From Dromiciops gliroides (lineage: Eukaryota; Chordata; Mammalia; Microbiotheria; Microbiotheriidae), in NCBI RefSeq assembly GCF_019393635.1, contig NC_057866.1, forward strand, positions 3,684,223 to 3,748,222: a stretch of DNA of 64,000 bases, in the 5' to 3' direction. Below are positions 23,951 to 35,665 of this stretch, in pieces. How positions within the stretch are numbered: position 1 is the first letter of the stretch; every line of letters starts with the position of its first letter. The position numbers and the translations under genes are program-made. Below the pieces are notes generated by a model. That model saw only the letters and a program-made list of their open reading frames with translations, did no database searches and was not told the DNA's origin.

Positions 23951-24429
23951 CCCGGCGGAGCCGCTCCGGCCCTTGGCCAGGCAGCTCAGCCAGATGGGCT
24001 TATTCCGAGCCGTCTCTGGGACCAGCAGGCAAACCCGCGGAGCAGGTGTTTCTAGGACTGAGCAAAGGCAACGCCAGGTTGGCCCCAGAGGCAGGAGTCA
24101 GGGAACCGGCCGGGCTTGGGTCCAAGAGGTGGGGCTGGCTGCACAAGGCTGCACCAAAGCAAAGATTTAGAGCTCACAATTCACCCCCTGCATCGCAGGC
24201 TACAGTCAGCTCCCTCCCGCAGAGGTCCTGCTCCTGGCACAGCCCTGAGTGTGGGGAAGGGGCCTAAAGGGGGGGGGGCTCTGTCCAGAGGCCGACATCC
24301 CGAGGGGGCCTACGACTAGCTCAGGGGCCCTTGTCTCTTGGTAATATGGTCCCATTAGTCACCCCAAATATTCCCTGTAGACATATGTGTCACCCGTCTA
24401 TTGTAGTGGGAAAAAGCCCTACATCTGGA

Positions 24430-24722
24430 CCTGGAGTCAGGAGGCCGGGACTGGAATATTCCTCTGCTACAGTATGATCTGAGCTCATTCACTCAACCTT
24501 TCTGGGCCTCAGTTTCCATCTTTGTAAAATAAGGGGGTTAGATTTGGTTACTTTCAAAGTCCCTCCCCAGGCAGCCAGGTGGCTCAGTGGATAGAGAGCT
24601 GGGCCTGGAGTCAGGAAGGAAATGGCAGACCACTCTAATATCTTTGCCAAGAAAACCCCATGGACAGTATGGTTCATGGGATCATGAAGAATCAGACATG
24701 ACTGAACAACTACCTAACAAAG
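24430..24722 (+). repeat. MIR fragment then SINE with RTE-like tail
   Basis: 24,430-24,560 is a MIR remnant (tcagtttccatctttgtaaa). 24,568-24,722 starts with a tRNA-like head (ggcagccaggtggctcagtg) and runs directly into the tail caccc-free block gaaatggcagaccactctaa, ccaagaaaacccc, aatcagacatgactgaacaa, as in the copy at 13.73-13.99 kb but without the MIR core. Confidence 0.65.
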
Positions 24723-26589
24723 TCCCTTCCAGCTCTCAGCCTTAAGATTCTTGGTACATAATAATAGCACAGCCCTGGTGCCCCTACATACTGCAAAGTG
24801 GAAGGCTGAAGGAGGGGCAGAATGAGGTGTGAGGAAGCTGGGGCCACCCAGGGACTGGGCTTCTCGATGTCTGTTTCCCAGAGTGCCTTGAGAGAGAAAG
24901 GCTTCAAGACTGGGGTGAATGGATCAGTGCTGAGTGACTGCCTTCTGATCTAGCTCTGCATTCTGAGCCCCTGGGAATCTCTGAGCACTTCTGGAGCAGG
25001 GTCCAAAATTGTGCTGTTAGAAGCCAGTAGAAGGAGAAAGAAAGAGGAAGAAGAGGGAAATGAAAACAGAGGAAAAGAGGGTGAGGGGGAGAACAGGATG
25101 CAGTTATCCATCAGAGTCAACAAACATTTGTTAAGTTTACTCCATGCCAGGTCCTGTGCTAAGTGACAAGTCTGGAGCCCAGGATGTTTTTAAAAGGGGG
25201 GAAGAGAAGCTCTGTCCCTCAGCCCATCACCCTTCCCATGCCCTGGCTCCACCTACCTGGCCTGTCTCTGGGCCCCAAGAGAGAAGACCTGACTTAGAAG
25301 CCTTCTGCTCCTAGGATGAAAGAGGCTGTGGCCGACGATGCTTAGAGCTTGGCTCAAATGAGGCCGCAGGTTCCACTGGGAGCCAAGGAGCTGTTCCTTC
25401 TCATAGGCTGCATTGCTAGCAGTGTGGTGTCATGGGAAAATCCCTGGATTTTGAGGCAGAAGACTAGAACCCAAATACCAGCTTGCTCCCTTCCCCCTTG
25501 TGTGAAGCCAGAGCTTCTTCCCAGATCAAATGAAAGGCTGGAGCAGGGGCCCCTTTGGCTCCAGGTCCTGTGGTCCTCCTAGGCCAGGGCAGGCCCATCC
25601 TCACCCCTGTGAAAAAAACCTTGGAATAAATATCTTACTGATCTGTGGTCCAGGGCACCACACTGGGGGATGGGAAGAAGAAAACAACCAAACCCAGCAA
25701 CAAGCAATGGCTAAGTACCTACTCTGGGTCAGGCACTGTGACAGTGATAAAATAATGTGGACCCAGTTTTAAGAGACAGCAGAGGCCATTTTAGAGATCT
25801 CAGGCTTGGGGCGGGGAAGAAGTGTTCTCCTGCTTCTCATGGGGCTGGCATTATCTTGTATGGAATGTCGCTTGCAATAAGAGGACCCCTAATGAGGCTT
25901 AGCCATTTTCCTGTGATATGGAGAGTTGTGTTGTTTTGAAGGACACTGGGTGCCCCTCTGGTGGAGGAGAAATTTGGGCCAAGGGATTGACTCAGTGTAG
26001 TATCAGGCCACCAGATGAAGTGCCTCTAAGGTAACTGTGTAAAAAGAATTATACTTGTCCGAGATGCCAGGCAGGGTTGGGGGAGGGAAGGAAGTAGGGG
26101 GAATTGGTGATAGAGGAGGGGTTCCTGAAGGTTGGGGGCATGTCGAGGGAGCACAAGAAGGCCCCCTTTTCCATAAAGAGATGTGAACAAGAGGAAGACT
26201 TTGCCAAGCCTGGTTTGCTGCTTCCACAGTGGTGACCTTGCCCATCTGTCTTCACCAGGTCCACGTTCCTCTCTGCTTGGACCTAAGCCCAGAGTCCCCT
26301 AGCAGGAATCCAACTATTAATTGTTCTGGGGACCTGCAGTCTTCCAGCCATCTGATCCCTGGTCTTGATGTGTTTGGCCAGCTGTCTTCCCCCCTATTTC
26401 TCCTCCTCCTCCTCTCCTCCCTGCCCCCAGGAGGGACTGATAAACCTGCTCTTCCAAGGGCACTGGGCAGCCCTGAGGTCAAACCTCCTGAATCTCCTGA
26501 AACTGAGGCAACACATAAAGTCCTCTGGCCCTCACCTGCCCACATCTGCCGTCCGACTCTGCCCACTCTGGGCACCATATTTGGAAAGG

Positions 26590-26900
26590 GCAACAAACAA
26601 CATTTAGAGGGGATGGGGGCTATAGACCAGACCACGAAAGGGTTGGAATAAGGAACTGGCGACGTTTAACCTGAAGAAGAGAACACTGGGGACAGGATAG
26701 GAAGGGCCGTCCTCGGGGAGAAGGGTTAATCTTTTGTAGTGTTCTTCCTTGGCAGTTAGTGAGCTTCTGCTGACCAGAGCTCTCCGAGTAAAGCTGAATA
26801 ACTGCTCGCCTGGCAGTGATGTCATTGAGGGGCTCTTGATCAGGTACTGATGGATGGCCACGGGGGTCTCTTCCAGTTCTAAGCTTGAGGCTCCTAGGAA
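26590..26900 (+). repeat. L3/CR1-type LINE 3' end, diverged
   Basis: Partial L3 3' pattern: ggcgacgtttaacctgaaga, then gggccgtcctcggggagaag and a closing ggtctcttccagttctaagc. Confidence 0.5.
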
Positions 26901-27307
26901 CCTTGTGGCAGAGAGAAAGAAAACTGAACTTGGGGACCAAGGGCCTGGATCCAAGCCTTAGCTCTGCTGGGATCTCAGATCCTAGAATCAGAGCTAGAAG
27001 CAAGCCCTGAGGCCATTCAGACTAAACCCTTCACTTTACAGGATGTGAATTGAGGTCTTGCTACTGCACCAAATTGCCTCTCACTGAGCCAACAAGTGAC
27101 CTTGGACAAACCAGTTCCTCTCTGGGTTCTTTCGTTGTAAAATCTGAAGGCTGTACCACATGAGCTATCCTATCTCTACCAGCCCATTATTTCTCCTCTT
27201 GGGCCTCAGTTGTCTCATCTGTAAAATGGATATATCAGGACTTATACTCTCTACCTCACAGACTTGTTATAAGAAATACTGCTTTGCTCAGAACAATTTA
27301 TTATCAT

Positions 27308-27425
27308 CATTATTAGTTGTTGTTGTTGTTCAGTTGTGTCCTACTCTTTGTGATCCCATGAACACTAGCGTGCCAGGCCCTTCTAGCCTCCACTCGCTCT
27401 CAAAGTCTGCATGTACCTGTGTGTC
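27308..27425 (-). repeat. RTE-like tail fragment
   Basis: ttgttcagttgtgtcctact then tttgtgatcccatgaacact, the antisense form of an RTE/BovB-style 3' tail. Confidence 0.6.
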
Positions 27426-28967
27426 AAATATCCCACTTTGTTTTTAATTAGCTCTGAGGGACTGGTAGTCAATGACTTCAAGAGGATGGAGTTTAGGAGG
27501 AAAAGTAAGGAGGCCTGACCATTCCTTCCCGTGGAATTCCTTGGGCCAATCATCTCTCTGGGCCTCAGTTTCTCCAGCTGTAATCTGAGAGAACTCCACT
27601 GGATGAACTCTAGGCCCCCCCCCCCAAGTGTGGGGAAGCCATGTTCTCTGTTTTAAAGTAAGTTCTGTTCTCTGAGTGAACTCAGTGCTGTTGAGCCTTC
27701 CTTTGAGCTGGTCCCCTCAGCAGCCAGGAGCTCAGACACCAGTGCACTGGACAAGGCAAGGGAGTGAAGGGTCTAAGATGGAGTCCTCCCAGAATTGGGA
27801 CATCCATCATTTCTTCCGTGGAAGCTTAGCAGGGAATATGGCTGTGGTGTGTGCCATTCCCTGAAGGGCCATCATCTAACCCATGACCTAGGAAAACCCA
27901 CGTGGTTATCTTTAGAAGGTTTACACTCCCTCCCCCTTTCTTTTTCCTTTCCTTCTCCCTCCATGGTTGGGGAGGGAGTTGGCACAAATGACAGTGGACA
28001 TGCATTCCAGGACTGAGGCAAGTGGTAAATGTCCTTCTCTGGACATCTTTCAGGGTGGAAGTGGGAGGCACCTCAAGCTAGCTGGAATATAGATAGAACA
28101 AGACCTGGAGAACACAACTGGATGGGTGACATTTTGGTTGAGTGAATTTCTGAACTCAGGCAGGCAATTGATCTGTGGAATCAGGAAGCAGCTGGGGCCA
28201 GTCATCCTGCTGAGGGGACCCATGGCCTCTCCCAGCCAGAAAGTCTTCCATTGGGAGCACCTTCAGTCAAGGGGCTGGGCTTGCCTTTCTTTGTGTCCCC
28301 AGCTGGTAGCCCAGTGCCTGGGACAAGGTTGGTCCTTAATAAAGCTTGTTGACAACTCGTTTTGATGAGAGAGCCAATAAGAGCAGGGGAATCAGTGGCT
28401 CCTGGGCTGGGGCTGGGGTCACCCACTCTAGTCCAGTGATTTCATGGTGGGTTTTAAGAGAAGGGAGATGAAGAGTCAGGGAGACCTCTTTGTCTCTAGA
28501 GTCTGGTTCCTCAAGGGGTTTCCATGTTTGTAGATGTTTGCATGTCTGATTGTGAGCGTCCCAGGGGGGATCCTGGGTTTTGGGCTGTGCCTTGAGCTGC
28601 TTGAGCTCACTAGCTCCCTCTAAGCTCTGAGCACGACTACAAAATGCTCTGTGTGGCATTCTTTCCTGACCTAGTGCCTCCTCCTCCCACTCTTCAGTCT
28701 CCTTACACCTTCCTCTCCTCCACATTCTCTTTGATCCAGTGACACTGGCCTTTTTGTCGTTTCTTGAACAAGACACTCTTTTCCCCGATTCTAGGCATGT
28801 CTCCTGGTGCTGCCTCATGGCTGAAATGATCTCCCTGCTCATCCCCACCCCCTGGACTGTGTAAAACATTGCCATGTTAGTTCTTTTGTATAAGAAGATT
28901 GGAATAAAAGAAAAAAAATGAAGGAAAGTGAAAAATAGCCTGCAGCAGCCTGTGTTCAGTCAGTATG

Positions 28968-29013
28968 TTCTTCTTCTTCTTCTTCTTCTTCTTCTTCTTC
29001 TTCTTCTTCTTCT
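28968..29013. repeat. (TTC)n microsatellite at SINE tail
   Basis: About 15 units directly adjoining the next SINE, where the poly-T tail would be expected. It appears to have grown from that tail. Confidence 0.95.
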
Positions 29014-29143
29014 GGTGAGGCAATTGGAGTTAAGTGACTTGCCCAGGGTCACACAGCTAGTGTTAAGTGTCTGATCCGGATTTGAACTCAGGTCCTCCTG
29101 ACTCCAGGGCTGGTGCTCTAATCACTGTGCCAACTAGCTGCCC
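29014..29143 (-). mobile_element. Marsupial tRNA-derived MIR-like SINE
   Basis: Body from ggtgaggcaattggagttaa to gccaactagctgcccc, a little shortened internally; older than the copies with clean TSDs. Confidence 0.9.
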
Positions 29144-29159
29144 CAATAAATACTTCTTG

Positions 29160-29402
29160 ATGAAATAATTTCACCTAGCTAAGCCTCAGTTTCCTCAACT
29201 GTAAAATGGGGCCAATAATAGCACCTGCTTCACAGGATTATTGTTAGGATCAAATGTATATATATATAGTAGTCCTTCAAGCTCCATATAAGTGTTAGCT
29301 CTTCTTCTTCTTCTTCTTCTTCTTCTTCTTCTTCTTCTTCTCCTTCTTCTCCTTCTTCTTCTCCTTCTTCTTCTTTTCCTCCTCCTCCTCCTTCTTCTTC
29401 CT
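29160..29402 (+). repeat. MIR fragment and (TTC)n/(TCC)n tract
   Basis: 29,160-29,295 is a plus-strand MIR remnant (cctcagtttcctcaactgta). 29,300-29,402 is a long pyrimidine tract of TTC with TCC units. Confidence 0.8.
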
Positions 29403-31346
29403 TGTCCCTCCTTTTCCTCTACCTTGTCCTCCTCTTAAAACACTTTCCTATAAACAATCTTGTTGAGGTAGGGATGTGAGTATTATGGTTCCCACTTTAC
29501 AGATTAGAAAACTGAGGCTCAAAGGGGTTGAATGACCTGGCCAAGCTCAGACAGCTGGTAAACAGCAGAATTGGGATTTGCATCAGTGCCCCACAACTCC
29601 TTAATCTAGAGATAAACATCTTTTTTTAAAAAAATGATTTTTAAATTCAGTTCCAAATTATCTCCCTCCCTTCCACTGTTTTCTCTGCATCATGCTGAGG
29701 AACAAGACCAACAGCAACAAGCAGGAATTGCTTTTTAGTTCTCCACTCCCTTTAAGGGGTGCAGGGGGGCCTTGGTAGTGGGTAGAGGGAGAGCTGTTAA
29801 TTCCATCCCTTTTGGGGGGAGGTCGGTCTATCATCATACCTGTCTCATCAGAATTTCTGCCTCTAGGCACAGGTGGTCAGGAAGAAGGGAAGGCTGGCGG
29901 TAGAGGTGAGATGGCAATTACTGTCTAGTCCCATGTCCTCTTCAGTCCAGGGACAGCTCACAGATACACCTCAGTCTGCCCAGGTTCCCAGGTCTCAGAA
30001 GAGGCCACTGAACAGTCCTCAGTGTTTGGAGAGTTGCAGCTTTAGGAAATGAGGCCAAACAGCTGTGCTGAATCACCTTCCAGATTCCTCATTGACTGAG
30101 ACCCAAGGATGCCACGATTGTTCTTGATCATTAACAAATCACTGATGACCCACCTTTCTTTTCCTTCCCCCTTCCCCTTCCCCCTCATTGGGCCCAGGAA
30201 GAAGGCTCATTACTCTAGGAGGTGTAGGCAGGCCCCACGGCTTCTAGAGGACCACCATTTGGACAAATGCTCCACCCCAGCCCCAGCTCTGGCCTTCCAG
30301 CAAAGAGCACAGAAGTCAGGCTTTCACTGAGGCAAGAATCTTGCAGCTTGGAGTCCAACGATAGTATTAGACAATTAGGGGTGATCATAAATTCAGAGAT
30401 GTAGAACCAGAAAAGACCTTGGAGGCATCTGATTCAACCCCCTCATTTTACAGAAGAGGAAACTGAGGGTGAGAGTGGTGATAAATTGAAGTCCAAAATA
30501 AGTTCTCCTTGTCATGTCTTCAACCATTTGGATAATGAGATGGGAAAAAGTTGATGCCTTTTTGTAGGCTTTAGTATGAGAAGGCACCCAAGATCTACTC
30601 TACTCGGCTGATGTTACAAATGAGGAAACTGAGTCTTGTGGAGCTGTCAAAGCTTCCTTTGATCGGGGCCTTGAGAGATGCATAGGCTTCATTCCTTCAC
30701 TCAAAATCCAGTAATTAAGCATTAATTAATTATGCACAAGGCACTGGATTAGGTGCTTTGGCTACAATAAAACAGACAGACAGACACACACCTCAAGAAA
30801 CCCACATTTTATTGGTCTGATCCACTATAGCTACAGTTAGGTCTTAAGTGATGAGGGAAGTCAGACAAAGTACATTGAATTCTCAAGCATTATATTAGCT
30901 TCTGGCGATATGAAGATGACAAAAAAAGACACAATCTCTGTGTTCAGGAAACATTCTCTTTTGGCCAGATGATACATAGACTCATAAATACACAGGGTGG
31001 GAAGGGATGGGGCAGAGGAGGGATCAGACCAAGTTCTCTAGGAATAATTGAGCAGGGGAGGACACTGGGAGATGGGAAATGAGGATGGCTACCCAGAAAG
31101 GGGAGGGGAAAGGGCTCAGTTTTGAAGGAAGAGAAGAAGTCTGAAGAAGGAAGGATAAGCATGATGGAGATCCTAGGCAGGAGAGATGAGCAAAGAGCAC
31201 AGAGGCAAGGACCCATAAAGCATGCTTCAGGAAGAGTCTGGCTGTAGGGAGGAGATGGTGACAAGCTTGTTTGCATCCCTTTCTCTAATCAAACATTATT
31301 AAGTTGTGGTCCGTGAACTCCCCCCCCCCCAATGTATTTATTTTCT
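29403..31346. other. No gene seen; old repeat copies
   Basis: Old MIR-related phrases occur at about 29,490-29,590 and 30,380-30,480. About 30,690-31,290 is a copy of the unnamed old repeat, with its opening (caaggcactggattaggtgc) and purine-rich 3' part. No coding exon recognised. Confidence 0.5.
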
Positions 31347-31485
31347 CCTTTTTTTGAGGGGCAATGAGGGTTAGGTGACTTGCCCAGGGTCAGACAGCTA
31401 GTGTCAAGTGTCTAAGGCTGGATTTGAACTCAGGTCCTCCTGAATCCAGGGCCAGTGCTTTATCCACTGCACCACCTAGCTGTCT
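31347..31485 (-). mobile_element. Marsupial tRNA-derived MIR-like SINE
   Basis: ttttttgaggggcaatgagg through ccacctagctgtc; probable short TSD tgtattt. Confidence 0.88.
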
Positions 31486-31966
31486 CCCACCTGTGTATTT
31501 CAATATAATTGGTTTCATTCCTAATCCTTTGTAATAGATTTTACGCACGTAAAAAGCACAATTCTGAGAACTGGTCCATCGCTTCACTGGACTTCCAAAG
31601 GATCATGACCTCAAATAGGGGACAGACTCTCGCTCTAGTGCAGTCATCTCCAACCTGTGGGTGTCAGGTCCCTGGGGTGGACATGGGGTTATTTGTATAA
31701 GACAGGGAATTCATATGCACACAACATATATCTTCAGTAAAACTGAAAATAATGCCTCATATATGTAGTGTGATAGCCCATGCAGATCAGAATCTTCTCC
31801 AGACTCTTGGATTGGATTTATAACTTGGGGTTTTTGAAAATAAATACAACTTTAAGACCTAGGAGATCAGGGAAACTTCTCTGGCCAGGTGCTTTTGTGA
31901 CATAAAATACAATTTTATCTAGCATTGTGACTGGATTCTGAAGAACTTATTTTCACTACATATTTT

Positions 31967-32111
31967 TTTTTTTTTTTGTGGGGCAATTGGGGTTAAGTGA
32001 CTTGCCCAGGGTCACACAGCTAGTAAGTGTCAAGTGTTTGAGGCCGGATTTGAACTCAGGTACTCCTGAATCCAGGGTCGGTGCTTTATCCACTGCGCCA
32101 CCTAGCTGCCC
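31967..32111 (-). mobile_element. Marsupial tRNA-derived MIR-like SINE
   Basis: Complete, close to consensus. TSD cactacatatttt at 31,954-31,966 and 32,112-32,124. Confidence 0.95.
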
Positions 32112-32539
32112 CACTACATATTTTCTTAATGGATGGATGCTAATAGGACAACTTCCATTATGTGTGTGGGGAAGTGGATACTTGTTTGCCATTAAAAAGG
32201 TGCCCTTATACATTTGCGGCATCAAGGCACCAGGCAGCTGAGCCTATAGCAGCTCAGGGCCCTTGCCTCCCCCTACTCTGTCCCCAGTGATTGTAGTTTC
32301 AGTGTTGGAACAACTGTCCTGACTAAAAGGGGGCTTCCCTTTCTCTCATTCATTAGCTTACTAACACACCTGAATACTGGTATACTGGAATCACACGTAT
32401 TTATGGCTCCTGTCTGGGGCTTTTTCCCAAAAAGGGAAGCAGGAACAGAGGTATCTAATTGATAACATGAATCAGGTAGGAGTCAGATAATTTATTATTA
32501 CACAAAAAGAAATGCTGGACGGAGAAAGAATCACAGGAT

Positions 32540-32911
32540 TGTTAAGGGCTAAAATTCTAGCTATATTGTCTAAAATATCTAATGAGTGGTCGCCAATAAA
32601 TTATAAGCTTTAGCAAGAGTTAGGCTTTTAAGCATTTATTAAGGAGAATAAGAATTTGGTAAAGAGAGAGAGAAAGGCCTACATTCATCTATCTATTAAA
32701 GGGAGAGTGCATTTCTAGCTCCCCTCTCCGCCAGAGTCCACAGGAAAGAGAGAGTCAGAGCACCAGGCTCCCCCTCCTTCCTCCCACAGGCAAACGTCAC
32801 TTCCTGATGCCAAAGAAAAGACGTATGGTCTTGCCCTCAAAGACCTTCACCTCATGGGTGGAGCTCTTCTACAGTAAGTCTCCAGCAGGTGGCATCATTC
32901 CAATCATTACA
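32540..32911 (-). mobile_element. Solo LTR of an endogenous retrovirus
   Basis: On the minus strand it starts TGTAATGATT and ends CCCTTAACA, and carries a polyadenylation hexamer AATAAA. It is flanked by a 4-bp duplication ggat (32,536-32,539 and 32,912-32,915). The 4-bp duplication and 372-bp length fit a class I (gamma-like) LTR left by LTR-LTR recombination. A fossil; no internal genes attached. Confidence 0.8.
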
Positions 32912-32915
32912 GGAT

Positions 32916-35299
32916 GTAGTGACTTAACTTACAACTACCATTACATTCTACTGGCAGACTGGTACTCATATCTCAGCAGGACACAGATCCAGTTGAGAAG
33001 GCTACTAATTAGTCATTTGACATGGGACCTTAGCTTGGCACTGCTGAATCTAACAGCCATGTTTGGGGTTATTTCCTTTCTAGTGGGCCACCTTCTCTGA
33101 TACAGAAGCCTGGGACCTCTCCCTGCCACCAGTATCTTCCTGCTGCTGTTGCTGTGACCCAACCAACCCTTCTGGTGGATACGGCTACATTCATACACAG
33201 ACCTCTAGACCTTTCTAACTCCCAAGGTTACCTCCTCAAAGAAAGGAAACCCAAACAAGACACAGGCTCTCCAGGATCTAGGACCAAGCTCACCTAGTTT
33301 TGTCCGCTGTCCCTGGCTGATATGTGGGCAGATCATCGTGGTATCGAGGTAGAGAATAAGCCTGTCTTTCCCTTAGCCCATGCCAGAGGCTCATCTTGCC
33401 ACCCAGAGGGACAACCATGAGAGCACCAGTGGGAAGCTTTCTCTTAACAGAAGCAGAACACTGTTCTCTGGCTGCTGTCATGGGGTGTGGGACAACCAGG
33501 GAATCACTCAGGGTCTATCATGTCATATTTAAACACCAGTGACATTTGGCAGTAAGTCATCACTTGGCCCACAGCATTCCTAAAGCTCCCATATGGTCAA
33601 CTGGAACCAGGCAGAGAATCTACACACGTTCCATGTGATGGTGCTCATTACACTTGAAAAGGTTGGGAGCCACTGACCTGGACCCCCTTCTCTTAGGTCA
33701 TCTTTGATTTTCCCTATGGCTTTGTTTATTCCATTTTGACTTCATTTGCTGTGGCCTCAATCCACTTATACATTGGTTTTCCCCATGACACTAAAAGGTT
33801 CTAATCAATCCCACATGACAGAACACACACACTATTGTGCCCAGTGCCTGGTACATAGTAGGTGCTTAATAAATGTTTACTGGCTGACTAACATAGTTTA
33901 TTGTGTAATGATTGGTTAGTCAACAAGGTTTCCAGAATCTTACCTCACTTGAAAAGCAGGCACAACACCTTGGACAATGGCAGTAAAGATCCATTGCTAT
34001 TTCTATCTCGAGTTCCAGGTATAGGACACTCCCATACCCATGATCTTATGTGGCTTACTCGACAATCCTAGAGGGAAGGCTGTAAAATATTCTTATTGTT
34101 TACATTTTATTAAAGAGGAAAGTGTATTTCAGAGAGGGGCATTGATTTGCCCAGAGGCAGACTTCTAGTCAATGGTAGCCCCAGAGTTATGACCCTACTT
34201 TTTGGTTTTGAGTGAATTAGTGAAAAAAGCACTTATTAGTGGCTCACTATGTGCCAGGGACTATGCCAACTTCTGGGCATATGGATACAAAAAGGAAGAT
34301 AGCCCCCGCCCATAAAAGCTGATGTTCTAATAGAGATAGATGACACATACAAGGAAGTGGCATTTTGGTTTGGGAAGTCCCAGGGGCAGTGCATAAGGGC
34401 ACAAGGCAATTGATAGATCAATTGTTTCTAGAGACTTGATTACTTTATTCAGAGAAAGAGGTGGAAAGAGGGGTGGGGAAGGTGTTATAGGGCCGGAAGA
34501 TGGTGGTCAGGCGCACTGTGGTGGCTTGGCTGGTGCTTAGATATACTGATCTCTCACTGATCAAGAAGCAGGGTCAGAGGCTGAAGTCACAGAAGGGCAG
34601 GAGATAAGGATCAGTTGCCTTAGGGTTTAGAGTTTAGTTCACTTACCACACGACCTTATAATCCTCTTCCTGTACCCCATTATTTCAGCCAGAGAAAAAA
34701 GGAAGTAGGATGGTTTTGTCACTGGTAAGGTCTTATCAGGCAAGTCAACTATGAGATAACCAGAAATCTTTCGACAGTAATGGTCCAAGAAGAACCTGAC
34801 CCTGCAGATCTGAGTATAGCAGATGGCCTTTCTAAATTGCATTGGCTAGAGTTTTTACCCCTTGATGGCTCACATGGAGTTGAAGCTGCTGGTCAGATGA
34901 ACTTTGGACCATGGAAACACCATCCTTTCATCTCCTTGAAATGCTCAAAGCCTTTCCAGCTTCAGGTCCATGATGTGGCCTTCAAGGGTCAATGGTTCCC
35001 TCTGCCCAAGGGGAGGAAGACTGTAAAGAGGAGAAAAGTCAGAGGTAGAGTATCAGAGTGCATGTTGGGGAGGAGCCACCCAAGGCTGCCCCTGCCTCAG
35101 AGTGTGATTGAGTGTGGTCTTGCCAGGAAACTTCCCTTCCATCTCACCTGGTGAGCTCATCCATGTCATCTCCATATGGATGACTTTCAGATCTATTGTC
35201 CAGCCTTAAACACTCCCTTGAATTCACGACAGCTTGAAATGGGTGCCTAATCACCCATCCTGGTGACGCAGCTACACTGGCCCACTGATGTTACTCATA
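32916..35299. other. No gene seen; L2 end and old repeat
   Basis: An L2 3' end (cccagtgcctggtacatagt, then gctggctgac) is at about 33,838-33,890. A copy of the unnamed old repeat (ttattagtggctcactatgt) is at about 34,210-34,400. The block 32,916-33,660 is unassigned. No exon found. Confidence 0.5.
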
Positions 35300-35665
35300 C
35301 AGGATACTCCTCCTCTCATGTCTGTACATTTGAACTGGCTGTGCTCAATGCCTGGAATGCCATCCCCTCCACTCCCCCGACCCACCATCTTTGCCTCCTG
35401 GCTCCCCTGGCTTCCTTCAAGACACCTCAAATGCCACCTGGTATAAGAGACCTTTCCTGGTGCTTCCCCTCTTCCCACTACTGAATTCGTCCCTCTGGGG
35501 TTACTGGCCACTGCTCTGTGTACATCCGGGGAGCACACTTATTTCCATGTTGTCCCCTCCTTTAGAATGTGAACTCATTGAGGGAAAAGACCATGTCTTT
35601 TTGTCTTTTTTTGTATCCTCAGAACTGAGCAGGGTTAGACATAGAATTAGGGTTATACTTATTGA
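35300..35665 (+). repeat. L2 LINE 3' end
   Basis: Long L2 match in plus orientation: aatgcctggaatgccatccc, tccttcaagacacctcaaat, cctcctttagaatgtgaact, and a terminal tgaataactgaatg. Confidence 0.8.

Larger units (their letters stand above)
22660..24130. promoter_or_regulatory. CpG island, candidate promoter (OSBPL5?)
   Basis: A sharp rise in G+C and CpG compared with the CpG-poor flanks. Visible are Sp1-like GC boxes (ggggcggggcgc near 22,839; gagggcggggg near 22,969), a NotI-like gcggccgc near 23,002, a CCAAT (ccaatgg near 23,857) and a palindromic gcgggcgcaacgcccgc near 23,574. A strong minus-strand splice donor lies inside, at 23,607-23,612. Human MRGPRG neighbours the 5' end of OSBPL5 on the same strand (established synteny, recalled), and the island lies 16 kb from MRGPRG on the expected side. 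Promoter status is well supported by composition; the gene name is inference. Long open frames here come from high G+C. Confidence 0.7.
24131..28967. other. No gene seen; MIR, L3 and RTE-tail remnants
   Basis: Downstream edge of the CpG island, then ordinary sequence. Recognised repeats are listed separately (24.43-24.72, 26.59-26.90, 27.31-27.43 kb). A short copy of the unnamed old repeat is at about 25,110-25,180 and an L2-like end (agtgcctgggacaaggttgg, cttaataaagcttg) near 28,310-28,360. No exon recognised. Confidence 0.5.

Noticed and set aside
23253-24170. 305-codon plus-strand open frame in the CpG island, and other long frames at 22,675-24,267 on both strands
   Set aside because: High G+C removes stop codons in all frames. 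The translations are Pro/Gly/Arg/Ala-rich, show no domain, and overlap each other on both strands.
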